Origin: Tolypothrix brevis GSE-NOS-MK-07-07A
GTDB lineage: Bacteria > Cyanobacteriota > Cyanobacteriia > Cyanobacteriales > Nostocaceae
DNA length: 64,000 nt
Reading direction: 5' to 3'
Assembly (NCBI GenBank): GCA_019358985.1
Contig: JAHHIJ010000006.1
Coordinates: 124,001 to 188,000 of the forward strand
Part shown: positions 28,505 to 36,425 of the stretch, piece by piece
Layout of the letters: each line of letters opens with the position of its first letter
Numbering within the stretch: the first letter of the stretch is position 1
The notes under the pieces: generated by a model
Database searches by the model: none
What the model was told of the DNA's origin: nothing
What the model saw: the letters and a program-made list of their open reading frames with translations, nothing else
Position numbers and translations under genes: made by a program

Positions 28505-30571
28505 TTATGAGTTAGGTTCTCCCAGTAACACAATCGAACCTTTCAATTCTTTAATTACCTGGGTTGTCACTTCGCTTACAGATAATCCTCCTGCGGTACG
28601 ATAGCGGACGGAACGCAAAACTACTAAATCAAATGCCTGAGCTTGCTCAATAATTACTCTGGCAATGTAATCACCCCTGATTGTTTGGATATTTGTATTG
28701 ACTTGTAACTTGCTTTGAGCAGTAATAGCAGATAACTGAGATACAAAGTTGTCAACTAAACTTTGAGGTGTTTTGCGATTGGACACATGTAACAGCACAA
28801 TTTCCGCCTGATTTGTATCAGCCAAAATTTGGGCAAACCGCACAGCACCTATAGTTTGTCGCGTTAAATCTCCAATTGGTACGAGAATTCGCTTGATTTT
28901 TGTCGGGCTAGTCAAAAGCCGTGTTACTGCTACCGGACAGTGAGAAGACCAAAAGACGCTATCAATTACACTACCAAATAACCGGGCACGTAAGCCTGTA
29001 GTACGCGACCAACCCATAATTACTAAACTAGCATTTTGTTCCCGACTAGTACGGCTAATTCCCAAAGCAATATCGTCATCAATCCGAATTACAGGTGATA
29101 CTTCAACTTCAAATTCTTGACTGATTTCTCTAGCTAATTGCAATCTTTTTTTACTTCTATCAAGTGCTGTGATTAATTCCGGATCATCCATGTTCACATG
29201 AGCTTTTGTAATAGCTAATGGCACAATTTGTCCATGTTCGTGACGCGCCAAAAGTGCCGCCAATTCTATTAAATCGCGCTGGGTTTGAGGGTTATAGATT
29301 GGGACTACTACAGTGAATAAATTATCAGTTTGCTCTAATATTTCCTCCTCCGAATCCCACCAAGTTGAGAGATAATCTGTTTCAACATCTGTTTGGCTAA
29401 CTTGTAGCGAAGGAGCAACTCGTGCTGTAATCACTGGACCCAAAATAGCAGTAACCAGCATGAGAACAATTACACTGTTTAACACACCCTCACTAATTAG
29501 CCGCTCACCAGCAGGATTTAAACTTTGATAGGCAACTAACGTTGCTGCTAAAGTAGCAGCTACTTGTGGCAGAGACAATGACCACATTGTTAGCAGTTCT
29601 GCTGTATTGTAACGATACAAAAGTTTAGCGAAAAATGCCGCTAAAAATTTGCTGCCAATCAAAGCCACGACAATTGCCACAGTTAGCCAAATTGAACTGA
29701 GGGTTTTGATAAATGCCGGAATATCAATTAACAATCCCATGTCTACAAAGAAACAAGGGATAAACAAAACACTACCAATAAACTCTATTTTTTCTTTGAC
29801 TGGGCTACGTCCTAAAACGTCGTTGACGGCTAAACCTGCTAAAAACGCTCCGACAATTTTTTCGACTCCAATTACTTGCGCTCCCACAGATGCCAAAAAT
29901 AATGCTAGTAAGATAAACAAAAACTGGTTGCTTTCTTCATCACCAGAGCGTTTAAAGAATTGTTTTCCTGCCCAGTCAAAGCCAAATAAGACAACAGCAG
30001 AATAAATTGCTAATCCACCCAACAAAGTAACTAAACTTAAAGCCGAGAATTCTCCTCCATGAATCCCGACACAAATTGCTAGCACTAATAAAGCACCAGT
30101 ATCGGTAAAAATCGTCGCCCCAATCGTGACTGTTACAGCTTCATTTGCCACCACTCCCAAGCGACTAACAATTGGATATGCCAAAAGAGTATGTGAGGCA
30201 AGTAAAGAACCAATTAGAAAGGAAGAATTCCAGCTAAAATTAAATAACCTACCGACAGCAATACCAGCAATTAATGGAACTAAAAAGGTCAGAGTTCCAA
30301 AGCCGATTGAGCGATTTTTGGTTCTCCGAAACTGCTCTAAATCAATTTCTAAACCTGCCACAAACATCAAATAAAGCTTGCCAATCTCCGAAAGCAATTT
30401 GATCGTGTCTGAGTCAGTGTCTAGTAGCTTAAGCCCGTTTTGACCTAATACTACACCTGCTACCAACAAACCTACTAATCCAGGTAGTCGGAGTTTCTCA
30501 AAAATAGGGGGTACAGTAAAGATTACTGTCAGAAGAATTGTAAATGCAATAATAGGACTGTTTATTAGCAA
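28505..30571 (-). CDS. CPA2-type cation:proton antiporter with two C-terminal USP domains
   Basis: The 688-residue protein has about 12 membrane segments in the first 400 residues, with LRLPGLVGLLVAGVVLGQNGL, LMFVAGLEIDLEQFRR, ASHTLLAYPIVSRLGV and IVGAFLAGLAVNDVLGRSPVKE typical of the KefB/NhaS-like CPA2 family that exchanges Na+ or K+ for protons. After about residue 420 come two universal-stress-type domains (FTVVVPIYNPQTQ... and IKRILVPIGDLTRQ), likely cytoplasmic regulators. The start is TTG with AAGGAC eight bases upstream. The ion is not determined by sequence. A short membrane ORF lies 51 bp upstream on the same strand. Confidence 0.9.
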   Translation of the reverse strand: MLINSPIIAFTILLTVIFTVPPIFEKLRLPGLVGLLVAGVVLGQNGLKLLDTDSDTIKLLSEIGKLYLMFVAGLEIDLEQFRRTKNRSIGFGTLTFLVPLIAGIAVGRLFNFSWNSSFLIGSLLASHTLLAYPIVSRLGVVANEAVTVTIGATIFTDTGALLVLAICVGIHGGEFSALSLVTLLGGLAIYSAVVLFGFDWAGKQFFKRSGDEESNQFLFILLALFLASVGAQVIGVEKIVGAFLAGLAVNDVLGRSPVKEKIEFIGSVLFIPCFFVDMGLLIDIPAFIKTLSSIWLTVAIVVALIGSKFLAAFFAKLLYRYNTAELLTMWSLSLPQVAATLAATLVAYQSLNPAGERLISEGVLNSVIVLMLVTAILGPVITARVAPSLQVSQTDVETDYLSTWWDSEEEILEQTDNLFTVVVPIYNPQTQRDLIELAALLARHEHGQIVPLAITKAHVNMDDPELITALDRSKKRLQLAREISQEFEVEVSPVIRIDDDIALGISRTSREQNASLVIMGWSRTTGLRARLFGSVIDSVFWSSHCPVAVTRLLTSPTKIKRILVPIGDLTRQTIGAVRFAQILADTNQAEIVLLHVSNRKTPQSLVDNFVSQLSAITAQSKLQVNTNIQTIRGDYIARVIIEQAQAFDLVVLRSVRYRTAGGLSVSEVTTQVIKELKGSIVLLGEPNS

Positions 30572-30622
30572 GTTCGGTGTCCTTTTTTGGTAGATGAAAT
30601 AAATTGAGCAAAAATACTTAAA

Positions 30623-30730
30623 TTACTTGCCTTTGGTAGTGAAGATGGTAGTAAACATCATCAAGAAGCCACCTAAAAGGATGGCGATCGCTAATCCTGC
30701 CGTTATGAAGTCGAGTGTATTTGTATCCAT
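30623..30730 (-). CDS. Tiny single-helix membrane protein (35 residues)
   Basis: An ATG at 30728-30730 opens a 35-codon frame with one hydrophobic helix (FITAGLAIAILLGGFLMMF) and a short Lys-ending tail. It looks like a small cyanobacterial membrane subunit or regulator, but I cannot match it to a named photosynthetic or NDH subunit. There is no clear ribosome site. Position just upstream of the antiporter suggests co-transcription. Low certainty that it is expressed. Confidence 0.45.
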   Translation of the reverse strand: MDTNTLDFITAGLAIAILLGGFLMMFTTIFTTKGK

Positions 30731-30799
30731 TGGTTGTTGTTAGTAGACCTGTTTTAACTTTATCTAAAACAATAACATCTGGATGTGTGGTAGCCTTGG

Positions 30800-31115
30800 A
30801 CGTAGAGCAACGCTACATCTAATCAAGGGTTTTGGGCAAAGCATATGCTGCAAATACTTTTTCTATTTTTTCCAAAACCCTGGGTCAAAGCTCCAACTTT
30901 GTTGGTATAAGGATGTGAAGAGGTGTCAACATGGATGGATAAAAGTCCATATATTCCCGGTAAACTGGATATTTAGGATATTTTACTGCGATCGCGCATT
31001 TCTGCCAAAGCTGCTATTCAACAGACATAGGAGTGAAAAAGAATGTAAAGACGTAGCACTGCTACGTCTCTACAAGGGTTCTGGATAACGCATATTTAAA
31101 TTCGGTCGATGTCTA
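30800..31115. repeat. Degenerate and complete family A elements
   Basis: At 30800-30846 there is a decayed copy (GACGTAGAGCAACGCTACATC followed by TAATCAAGGGTTTTGGGCAA). At 31023-31115 lies a complete one: AGACATAGGAGTG end, core GACGTAGCACTGCTACGTC, flank AAGGGTTCTGGATAACGCAT, and TTCGGTCGATGTCTA end. No gene is supported between 30731 and 31258. Confidence 0.7.
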
Positions 31116-31264
31116 AGGAATTAGTTAAGGCTTGAGAGTGAATTTTCATCACCTTTAAAGCTTCTTTAAGATATTTTTGTCAAGATAAAAGTTAACATTA
31201 AACCAGCTTGAAGTTATTGTGATATCGATAACTTAGAATCTACGTTCTGGCTGCAACTTTGTAT

Positions 31265-32398
31265 ATGAGGCTACGTCATTCCTCCATCCTGGTAATTACC
31301 TGTCTAACTTGCTTGGGTTTTGATCCCAGTCCAGCAAGCACAGCGACACCTAACCTAGTACCAAAATCCCAACTCCAAATCGGAAATTCCACACAGACGG
31401 CACAATCTTCTATTCTCGCACTTGGTAGTACAGGTGCAGAAGTGGAGGCACTGCAAAAACAACTCAAAGAGTTAGGATATTACTATGGTGTGGTAAATGG
31501 AGATTATGGCGATCGCACTGAACTTGCCGTCTCTAAATTTCAGAAAGCAAAAAACTTGATCGCAGACGGTATTGCTGGGGCAACCACTAGAAATATTCTA
31601 CTGACAACAGTTAAGCAAAAGCAATCATTATCCCTTGCTGCTACCGCTCCTACCCCGAAAAATGAGAAAGCAAGTACCAAGCCGTCTCCGCAAAAAGATT
31701 TATTATGGTGGTCGCTAGTTGGTATGGGAATTTTAGGCAGTCTTGGTGCATTGCTTTATTTGCTGAAAAAATCGACAAAAGTCAAACAAGTTCAATCGGA
31801 AAAGTCCAATTTTAAAGTTTTGACACCATCTCAGACAAAGCCGGTTCCTGGCTTGTTAGCGTTGGACAGCGCAGTAGATAAAAATGCAGAAGAAGCAACT
31901 GCACCACCTCAAGCAGAAATATTACCACTAGAAAAAACTTCCCGTTTGGCGAAAGTCAATATCGTTGAGGAGTTGATGAAAGACTTACGTAGTAATGATC
32001 CGACGAAACGACGCAAAGCTATCTGGGATTTGGGACAGCAGGGAGATTCCCGCGCAATTCAGCCACTGATGGAGGTGATGATTGACGCTGATTCTCAACA
32101 ACGTAGCTTAATTCTAGCAGCTTTAGCGGAAATTGGTACGCGCACACTTAAACCGATGAATCGTGCTTTGGCGATTTCACTGCAAGATGAAAGTCCAGAA
32201 GTGCGACAAAATGCCATCCGTGACTTGACTCGCGTTTATGATATGATGGCTCAAATTAGTCAGATGTTGTGTTTGGCAACCGAAGACTCAAATGCAGAGG
32301 TGCAAGCAACAGCGCGTTATGCTCTTTCACAAATGAATCGTATCCGCACTTTGTCGCCTAATCAAGAAAGTCAAGAGGAAGATTCGCAGCTAGAGTGA
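31265..32398 (+). CDS. Exported peptidoglycan-binding and HEAT-repeat membrane protein
   Basis: From the ATG at 31265 the protein has about 377 residues: a signal-like N-terminus (SSILVITCLTCLGFDPSPAS), a peptidoglycan-binding type 1 domain (LGSTGAEVEALQKQLKELGY...YGDRTELAVSKFQ), a Ser/Pro linker, one membrane helix (WWSLVGMGILGSLGALLYLL), and a cytoplasmic C-terminal HEAT-repeat domain (DPTKRRKAIWDLGQQGDSRA; SPEVRQNAIRDL; NAEVQATARYALSQM). It therefore may link the cell wall with a cytoplasmic protein-binding scaffold. An in-frame TTG two codons upstream is less likely. Function is not known. Confidence 0.85.
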   Translation: MRLRHSSILVITCLTCLGFDPSPASTATPNLVPKSQLQIGNSTQTAQSSILALGSTGAEVEALQKQLKELGYYYGVVNGDYGDRTELAVSKFQKAKNLIADGIAGATTRNILLTTVKQKQSLSLAATAPTPKNEKASTKPSPQKDLLWWSLVGMGILGSLGALLYLLKKSTKVKQVQSEKSNFKVLTPSQTKPVPGLLALDSAVDKNAEEATAPPQAEILPLEKTSRLAKVNIVEELMKDLRSNDPTKRRKAIWDLGQQGDSRAIQPLMEVMIDADSQQRSLILAALAEIGTRTLKPMNRALAISLQDESPEVRQNAIRDLTRVYDMMAQISQMLCLATEDSNAEVQATARYALSQMNRIRTLSPNQESQEEDSQLE

Positions 32399-32399
32399 T

Positions 32400-32637
32400 A
32401 ATTAAGATTGATTCTACTGGGGTTTGAAGCTGGTATTTCTTGTGGACGTAATCCAGGTTTGCCATCGTCTTTAGCTCCAATTCCCATTGCTGGTGCATAG
32501 AAAGCATCTACAGTTGAGCGATCGCTTGCCACAAATGCCAAATGAAAACCTGACGATGGCGGAATTTCGGTTAATTCCCCTCGATTACCAATCCAAAACA
32601 TCGGGCATTCATTACCATAAGCTGCAACATAAGGCAA
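32400..32637 (-). pseudogene. VOC (glyoxalase-fold) protein fragment
   Basis: The minus-strand frame encodes YVAAYGNECPMFWIGNRG, SGFHLAFVASDRSTVDAFY and KDDGKPGLRPQ, which is the middle of a short VOC/glyoxalase-fold protein. The family's start (metal ligand His and first strand) is missing, as is the end after GLRP (normally YHPNYYGAFVLDPDGHN-like). The upstream break is exactly where a family B element begins (32639). I take it as a truncated, non-functional gene. Confidence 0.7.
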
Positions 32638-32638
32638 C

Positions 32639-32877
32639 AGGACTTACGCAATCCGATGTCGTAAGTAGCGGTAATTCATGAATTACCGCGACTGTATAAC
32701 GCTCTTTTATTACTCTTGTCAGAGTAAATTTGAAACCCTATTTTCCCTTAGTCCGCGTAGGCGGACTTTGTTCGTTTAGCCGCGACTTCCAGTCGTCAGG
32801 GCTTCATTAAATTATTCTTTCTCCAGAGTCATAGAAGAGGGATAATAGGCTTTTCAATTATTTTTGCGTAAGTCCTA
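32639..32877. mobile_element. Family B MITE-like element (copy 5, long, with nested hairpins)
   Basis: Ends AGGACTTACGCA and TGCGTAAGTCCTA are 239 bp apart. Inside are a perfect palindrome GTAATTCATGAATTAC (32669-32684) and the two-hairpin block TTAGTCCGC.TAGGCGGACT ... GCGACTTCCAGTCGTC (32752-32805), similar in design to that at 22447-22540. It may be a larger relative or a nested insertion. Confidence 0.65.
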
Positions 32878-32923
32878 GGCAAGTTAAATAAGCATTTAAT
32901 AGCACTTATTAACCAGGCTAACT

Positions 32924-33967
32924 CTAGAATCCGAAGAAACTCTTCGCGACACCCAGCCAACTAGATAATTGCATCAGGATGGGTTTGACATTCTCCCAAA
33001 TGCTCTTAGTTGATGTCACAGTGTCGCCTGCGTTTTTCAATGTTTCCGCCATACGTTTGAGATTTCCAGCTGCAAACTGTTTATCAGGTTGTGTTGTCTG
33101 AACTTCTTCTTTAACTGTTTCCAAATATCGGAGTGACTTTTCTTTCATTCCTTGTGGCAGTTCTTCTGTTGCTTGAAGCAATTGCTCAACCTGCGCTAGC
33201 ATCTGAATCACTTCTTCTTGGGTTAGCTGTTTTTCATCAGACGCTACGACTTTAGTTTGCATTGTTTGTTGGTTATAGTCGCCCTGCGCCGCCTGCATCC
33301 CACCAAACACTTGACCACCGCTAACACTTTGGGAAATTCCACCAAAGGTTTTAGGCTGTGAGTTTTTCTCTTCTTTTGCTTGTGTTTCTACAGGTAAGGA
33401 AAAAGCTTGAAACGGATTTACTTTAATTACTGGGGTTAGATGTTCTGGAATCCCATCCAGTGCAATGGCATTACAACCCAATTTGTAGGCTTCTCCATAG
33501 GATTTACCAGCACCCAATGCATCATAAAACCCTTTCGCAAAATTTATCGCTGCCCTATCTCCTATCGCTTGGTTCATGCCCACCACATAATTAATATGTT
33601 GGTAAATTGCCTCCGCTTGTGTTTCGGAATAGCAAGCGTTTAAAAACACACATTCAATCTTTGTTTTGAACAGTTCAAATAACCCTCCTAAAGATTCTGT
33701 ACTCACCAGTTGCATTTGCCCAGAGTTATTTTCTAGGGCTAAACCGTGACTTCCTTCCCCATGCCCAGAAAAGTGTACAATCGTCGGCTGGTAATCTAAA
33801 AGGGCGCGGCGTAAGTCGTCCACCCGTACAGCCCATTCGGTGAAAAGTTCAAACTCATCTCGGCTTTTGGCTCGTTTCAGTGCAGCTTTAATTTCCCGCA
33901 CTTCCTCATCCAGACGCAGCTTGTCTGTGTTCTTGGGATTGGCTGACAAAATTAAGATTTTTTTCAT
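32924..33967 (-). CDS. CHAT-domain protease with GMQAA motif and helical C-terminal domain
   Basis: From ATG 33965-33967 (MKKILILSANPKNTDKLRLD) the protein has 347 residues; an upstream start at 33991 is less likely. Residues 1-185 form a CHAT domain with His69 in IVHFSGHGEG and Cys112 in VFLNACYSETQ, as in caspase-like proteases. A linker rich in Gly/Gln carries the motif GMQAAQGDYN at 223-232. The last 100 residues are helical (LTQEEVIQMLAQVEQLLQAT ... SSWLGVAKSFFGF) and recur as a tail in cyanobacterial effector proteins as far as I can tell. The same GMQAAxGDxN motif opens the STAND NTPase gene 2.5 kb upstream on the same strand. I infer that the two work together. Confidence 0.88.
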   Translation of the reverse strand: MKKILILSANPKNTDKLRLDEEVREIKAALKRAKSRDEFELFTEWAVRVDDLRRALLDYQPTIVHFSGHGEGSHGLALENNSGQMQLVSTESLGGLFELFKTKIECVFLNACYSETQAEAIYQHINYVVGMNQAIGDRAAINFAKGFYDALGAGKSYGEAYKLGCNAIALDGIPEHLTPVIKVNPFQAFSLPVETQAKEEKNSQPKTFGGISQSVSGGQVFGGMQAAQGDYNQQTMQTKVVASDEKQLTQEEVIQMLAQVEQLLQATEELPQGMKEKSLRYLETVKEEVQTTQPDKQFAAGNLKRMAETLKNAGDTVTSTKSIWENVKPILMQLSSWLGVAKSFFGF

Positions 33968-34018
33968 AATATTATTTGTCCTTAAATGCAATTTTTTGGA
34001 GCAATCCTAAATCATTCT

Positions 34019-34043
34019 GTAGGGCGGGCATTGCCCACCCTAC
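34019..34043. repeat. Palindrome GTAGGGCGGGCA/TTGCCCACCCTAC
   Basis: A 25-bp near-perfect palindrome between the exported protein gene and the CHAT gene. Such GTAGGG(T/C)GGGCA palindromes are dispersed in cyanobacterial genomes; it could fold in the transcript and tune expression of the CHAT gene. Confidence 0.6.
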
Positions 34044-34083
34044 TTAGTACACAACTGAACTGTATTGCTGTATAAACTAGAAT

Positions 34084-35019
34084 TTATTTTGGAAAGTCAA
34101 CTAATTGAATGAAGCCAGAAGAGGATTTAAATTGATATCTTTTACCTGGTTGCAATGATTGGGGTGGAGTTTTTGGCTTGCAACCAACTGGACAAGTTGA
34201 ATTAAACTGAATGCTTAAAGATCCAGCAGTGTATCTTTTTTCTTCTCCAGGGCGTAATGTATATATATTACCATTCAGTACGTACACCACATCACCAAAC
34301 ATCTGATTAGAAATGATTGTCGTGATTTCAGGGTTATTTGGTTCAACAATTGAGCGAAGAATTTTGTTGTTTGGACAAGTGTATTCAGTTTTGTTTCGGA
34401 TATCAGCGCACACATTGAGATCAACAGCCGAGTTGAAACAAACAGAATTTTTAGTTACGGTAGCATCTCTGCGTCTAACATCAAGTTCTTTATCAATTAC
34501 AGCTATGAATGAGCCGGAATCTATCACTGTCTTATTTTCTTTAATCTCGTACTGAAATTCATTTTCACTCTCCATAACAATGAAATTACTACCACGATGG
34601 CTTGTCCCAAAAATAATTTGGGTGCTTTCAGAAGATTTTCCCTTTTGGTATTCTCTGTCTGTGTATGGGTATGGATTGCTTTCCAAACCTCTAGTGACAT
34701 TTTTAACAATTACACGTCTTTTAGGTGCTGGAGGAGTTTTACTGGAGGTAAACCAAGCTTTGATTGAGCGTGAGTCCTTTCCTGGACACTCACCTTCGTA
34801 CTCAATTTCTTGAATAGAGCCTTTGTTTAACTCTTGACTTCCTTCAAACTCCCACCCTATATCAGCAGAAGATTGCGGTTGTTGAGTCAATTGTGCTGTT
34901 GAAGATGCTAGAAAAAATGTCACAACTAGAGTGCAGCTAAAAGCTATGAGCAACAAAAATCTAGTAGTTGGTAAGATGAAATGACGTAGTTTGTTCCAGA
35001 ATCGATTGAACTTTTTCAT
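34084..35019 (-). CDS. Exported protein of unknown function
   Basis: The 311-residue product has a basic start and a hydrophobic segment (FLLLIAFSCTLVVTFFLASS) serving as signal or anchor. The rest is soluble, beta-rich by appearance, with several cysteines in pairs (GECPGKDSRS, VCFNSAVDLNVCADI, YTCPNNK, FNSTCPVGCKP), suggesting disulfides outside the cytoplasm. I do not recognise a family. It sits between the FecR-like/TTRP protein and the CHAT gene on one strand, with gaps of 147 and 116 bp, so it may belong to the same transcription unit. Confidence 0.75.
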   Translation of the reverse strand: MKKFNRFWNKLRHFILPTTRFLLLIAFSCTLVVTFFLASSTAQLTQQPQSSADIGWEFEGSQELNKGSIQEIEYEGECPGKDSRSIKAWFTSSKTPPAPKRRVIVKNVTRGLESNPYPYTDREYQKGKSSESTQIIFGTSHRGSNFIVMESENEFQYEIKENKTVIDSGSFIAVIDKELDVRRRDATVTKNSVCFNSAVDLNVCADIRNKTEYTCPNNKILRSIVEPNNPEITTIISNQMFGDVVYVLNGNIYTLRPGEEKRYTAGSLSIQFNSTCPVGCKPKTPPQSLQPGKRYQFKSSSGFIQLVDFPK

Positions 35020-35166
35020 AGGAAAATGTGACTTGGATTGAATAATTTACGTTGTAGTAATAATGCACCCTAAAAGTTGGCAGTTTTCAGACTACTGGGA
35101 GAAAAAGCATTGACTACTAAGCCTCTACTAAAGAACTTAGAAGTGAGCTAAGAAATAGCTATCGTA

Positions 35167-36411
35167 TTATGGTATGGGTGGTATAGTTGGCTGTGTAGTT
35201 GGTTGTGTAGTTGGACGTGTAGTCGGGCGTGTAGTTGGGCGTGTAGTCGGGCGTGTAGTTGGCTGTGTAGTTGGGCGTGTAGTCGGGCGTGTAGTTGGAC
35301 GTGTAGTCGGGCGTGTAGTTGGCTGTGTAGTTGGACGTGTAGTCGGGCGTGTAGTTGGCTGTGTAGTCGGACGTGTAGTAGGGCGTGTAGTAGGACGTGT
35401 AGTAGGACGTGTAGTAGGTTCAGGAACGCTTGGAATAGGAGTACCAGACTCAGGTGGGCGTGATTTCTGACTTTCCACAGCTTTTTGGAAATCTTGAATG
35501 TCAGAACGGATATTTTCAGACCAGTTATTAGAGTCTAAAAAGATTTGCACAGGTCTTGAGTCGTAGACCTCTTTTGGTATGGTGGTTGTATCCCCTCTCC
35601 TACCATCACCAGCATCGGCGTATCTGATACCTGCTCTGACTGTTGTTGTACCGATGGTGACGGAACCAGTAAGTACATCAACCACGGTCTTATCGGCATC
35701 CTGATGAATGTAAATCAAGGTCAAATTTCCTCGGGGTACAACAGTGAGTTGATCCGCATCGGCTTGAGCAATCAAGGTATCTTTAGAATCTTTACCTTGT
35801 TTTGATTTCTGAGCTATGTTGGCGTTGCTGATGCTAGCTCGCTGTCTGCTCTTCATTACAACTATACGGTCACATTCTTTTACACTCTTCTTACGGTTGT
35901 GAACCCCCCACAACCCGCCACCACTATGTTGGCAGGGGAAAATGTATTGGCTGTCGTTCGTATCAGGACCAACTTGCACTAGAGGATTAAGAAGCGAGCT
36001 TCCTACTTTAAATTGAAGGTGAACCCAGTGTTCATCTCCACCACTGGTACGTGGAACCTCAATAATATTTTGGGTTTCTAATTCATCCGCAGGACGAATT
36101 TTAGTTGATTGACCTGTTGTTGTGAACCGCCTGCTGATAAATCCCTTCAGAAAGTCTACTCTTGCACTTGTTGGTTTTCCCGACTTTTCACTAATAATAT
36201 TTTGGGTTTCTAATTTCTCCTGCGGATGAATTTTAGTTGATTGACCTGTTGTTATGAGCCGCCTGCTGATAAATCCCTTCAAAAAGTCTACTCTTGCACT
36301 TGTTGATTCTCCCGACTTTTCGCTTTTGCTGCTTTGGATAGAAAATATGAGAAAAAATAGAGGAATTAAGATGCCTATTGAAGCTAATAGAAAACGGTAT
36401 CTAGTTTTCAT
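35167..36411 (-). CDS. Membrane-anchored protein with duplicated N-terminus, FecR-like part and TTRP/TTQP tail
   Basis: The 414-residue protein has one N-terminal membrane helix (LLASIGILIPLFFLIFSI). Residues 30-73 and 74-117 are a direct duplication (SEKSG..TSARVDFLKGFIS...), a 132-bp DNA repeat, so recent. A middle part with HWVHLQFKVGSSL and, later, LTVVPRGNLTLIYIHQD...VVDVLTGSVTIGTTTVRAG resembles FecR-type beta domains, only weakly. The last 70 or so residues are tandem TTRP and TTQP units, a threonine/proline wall- or periplasm-spanning spacer. It starts 14 bp after the STAND NTPase stop, so the two are very probably co-transcribed. No catalytic motif is seen. Confidence 0.8.
   Translation of the reverse strand: MKTRYRFLLASIGILIPLFFLIFSIQSSKSEKSGESTSARVDFLKGFISRRLITTGQSTKIHPQEKLETQNIISEKSGKPTSARVDFLKGFISRRFTTTGQSTKIRPADELETQNIIEVPRTSGGDEHWVHLQFKVGSSLLNPLVQVGPDTNDSQYIFPCQHSGGGLWGVHNRKKSVKECDRIVVMKSRQRASISNANIAQKSKQGKDSKDTLIAQADADQLTVVPRGNLTLIYIHQDADKTVVDVLTGSVTIGTTTVRAGIRYADAGDGRRGDTTTIPKEVYDSRPVQIFLDSNNWSENIRSDIQDFQKAVESQKSRPPESGTPIPSVPEPTTRPTTRPTTRPTTRPTTQPTTRPTTRPTTQPTTRPTTRPTTRPTTRPTTQPTTRPTTRPTTRPTTRPTTQPTTQPTIPPIP
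35176..35412. repeat. 12-bp tandem repeats coding TTRP/TTQP
   Basis: About 20 units of 12 bp (GTAGTCGGGCGT and close variants on the + strand) form the 3' end of the gene above. Frames on the + strand that read Val/Gly/Arg or Cys/Ser/Trp strings are by-products of the repeat. Confidence 0.85.
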
Positions 36412-36425
36412 AGGTTTTGCAGTTG

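Noticed and set aside
35174-35470. Val/Gly/Arg- and Cys/Ser/Trp-rich frames on the + strand
   Set aside because: Mirror products of the TTRP/TTQP-coding repeat of the minus-strand gene.
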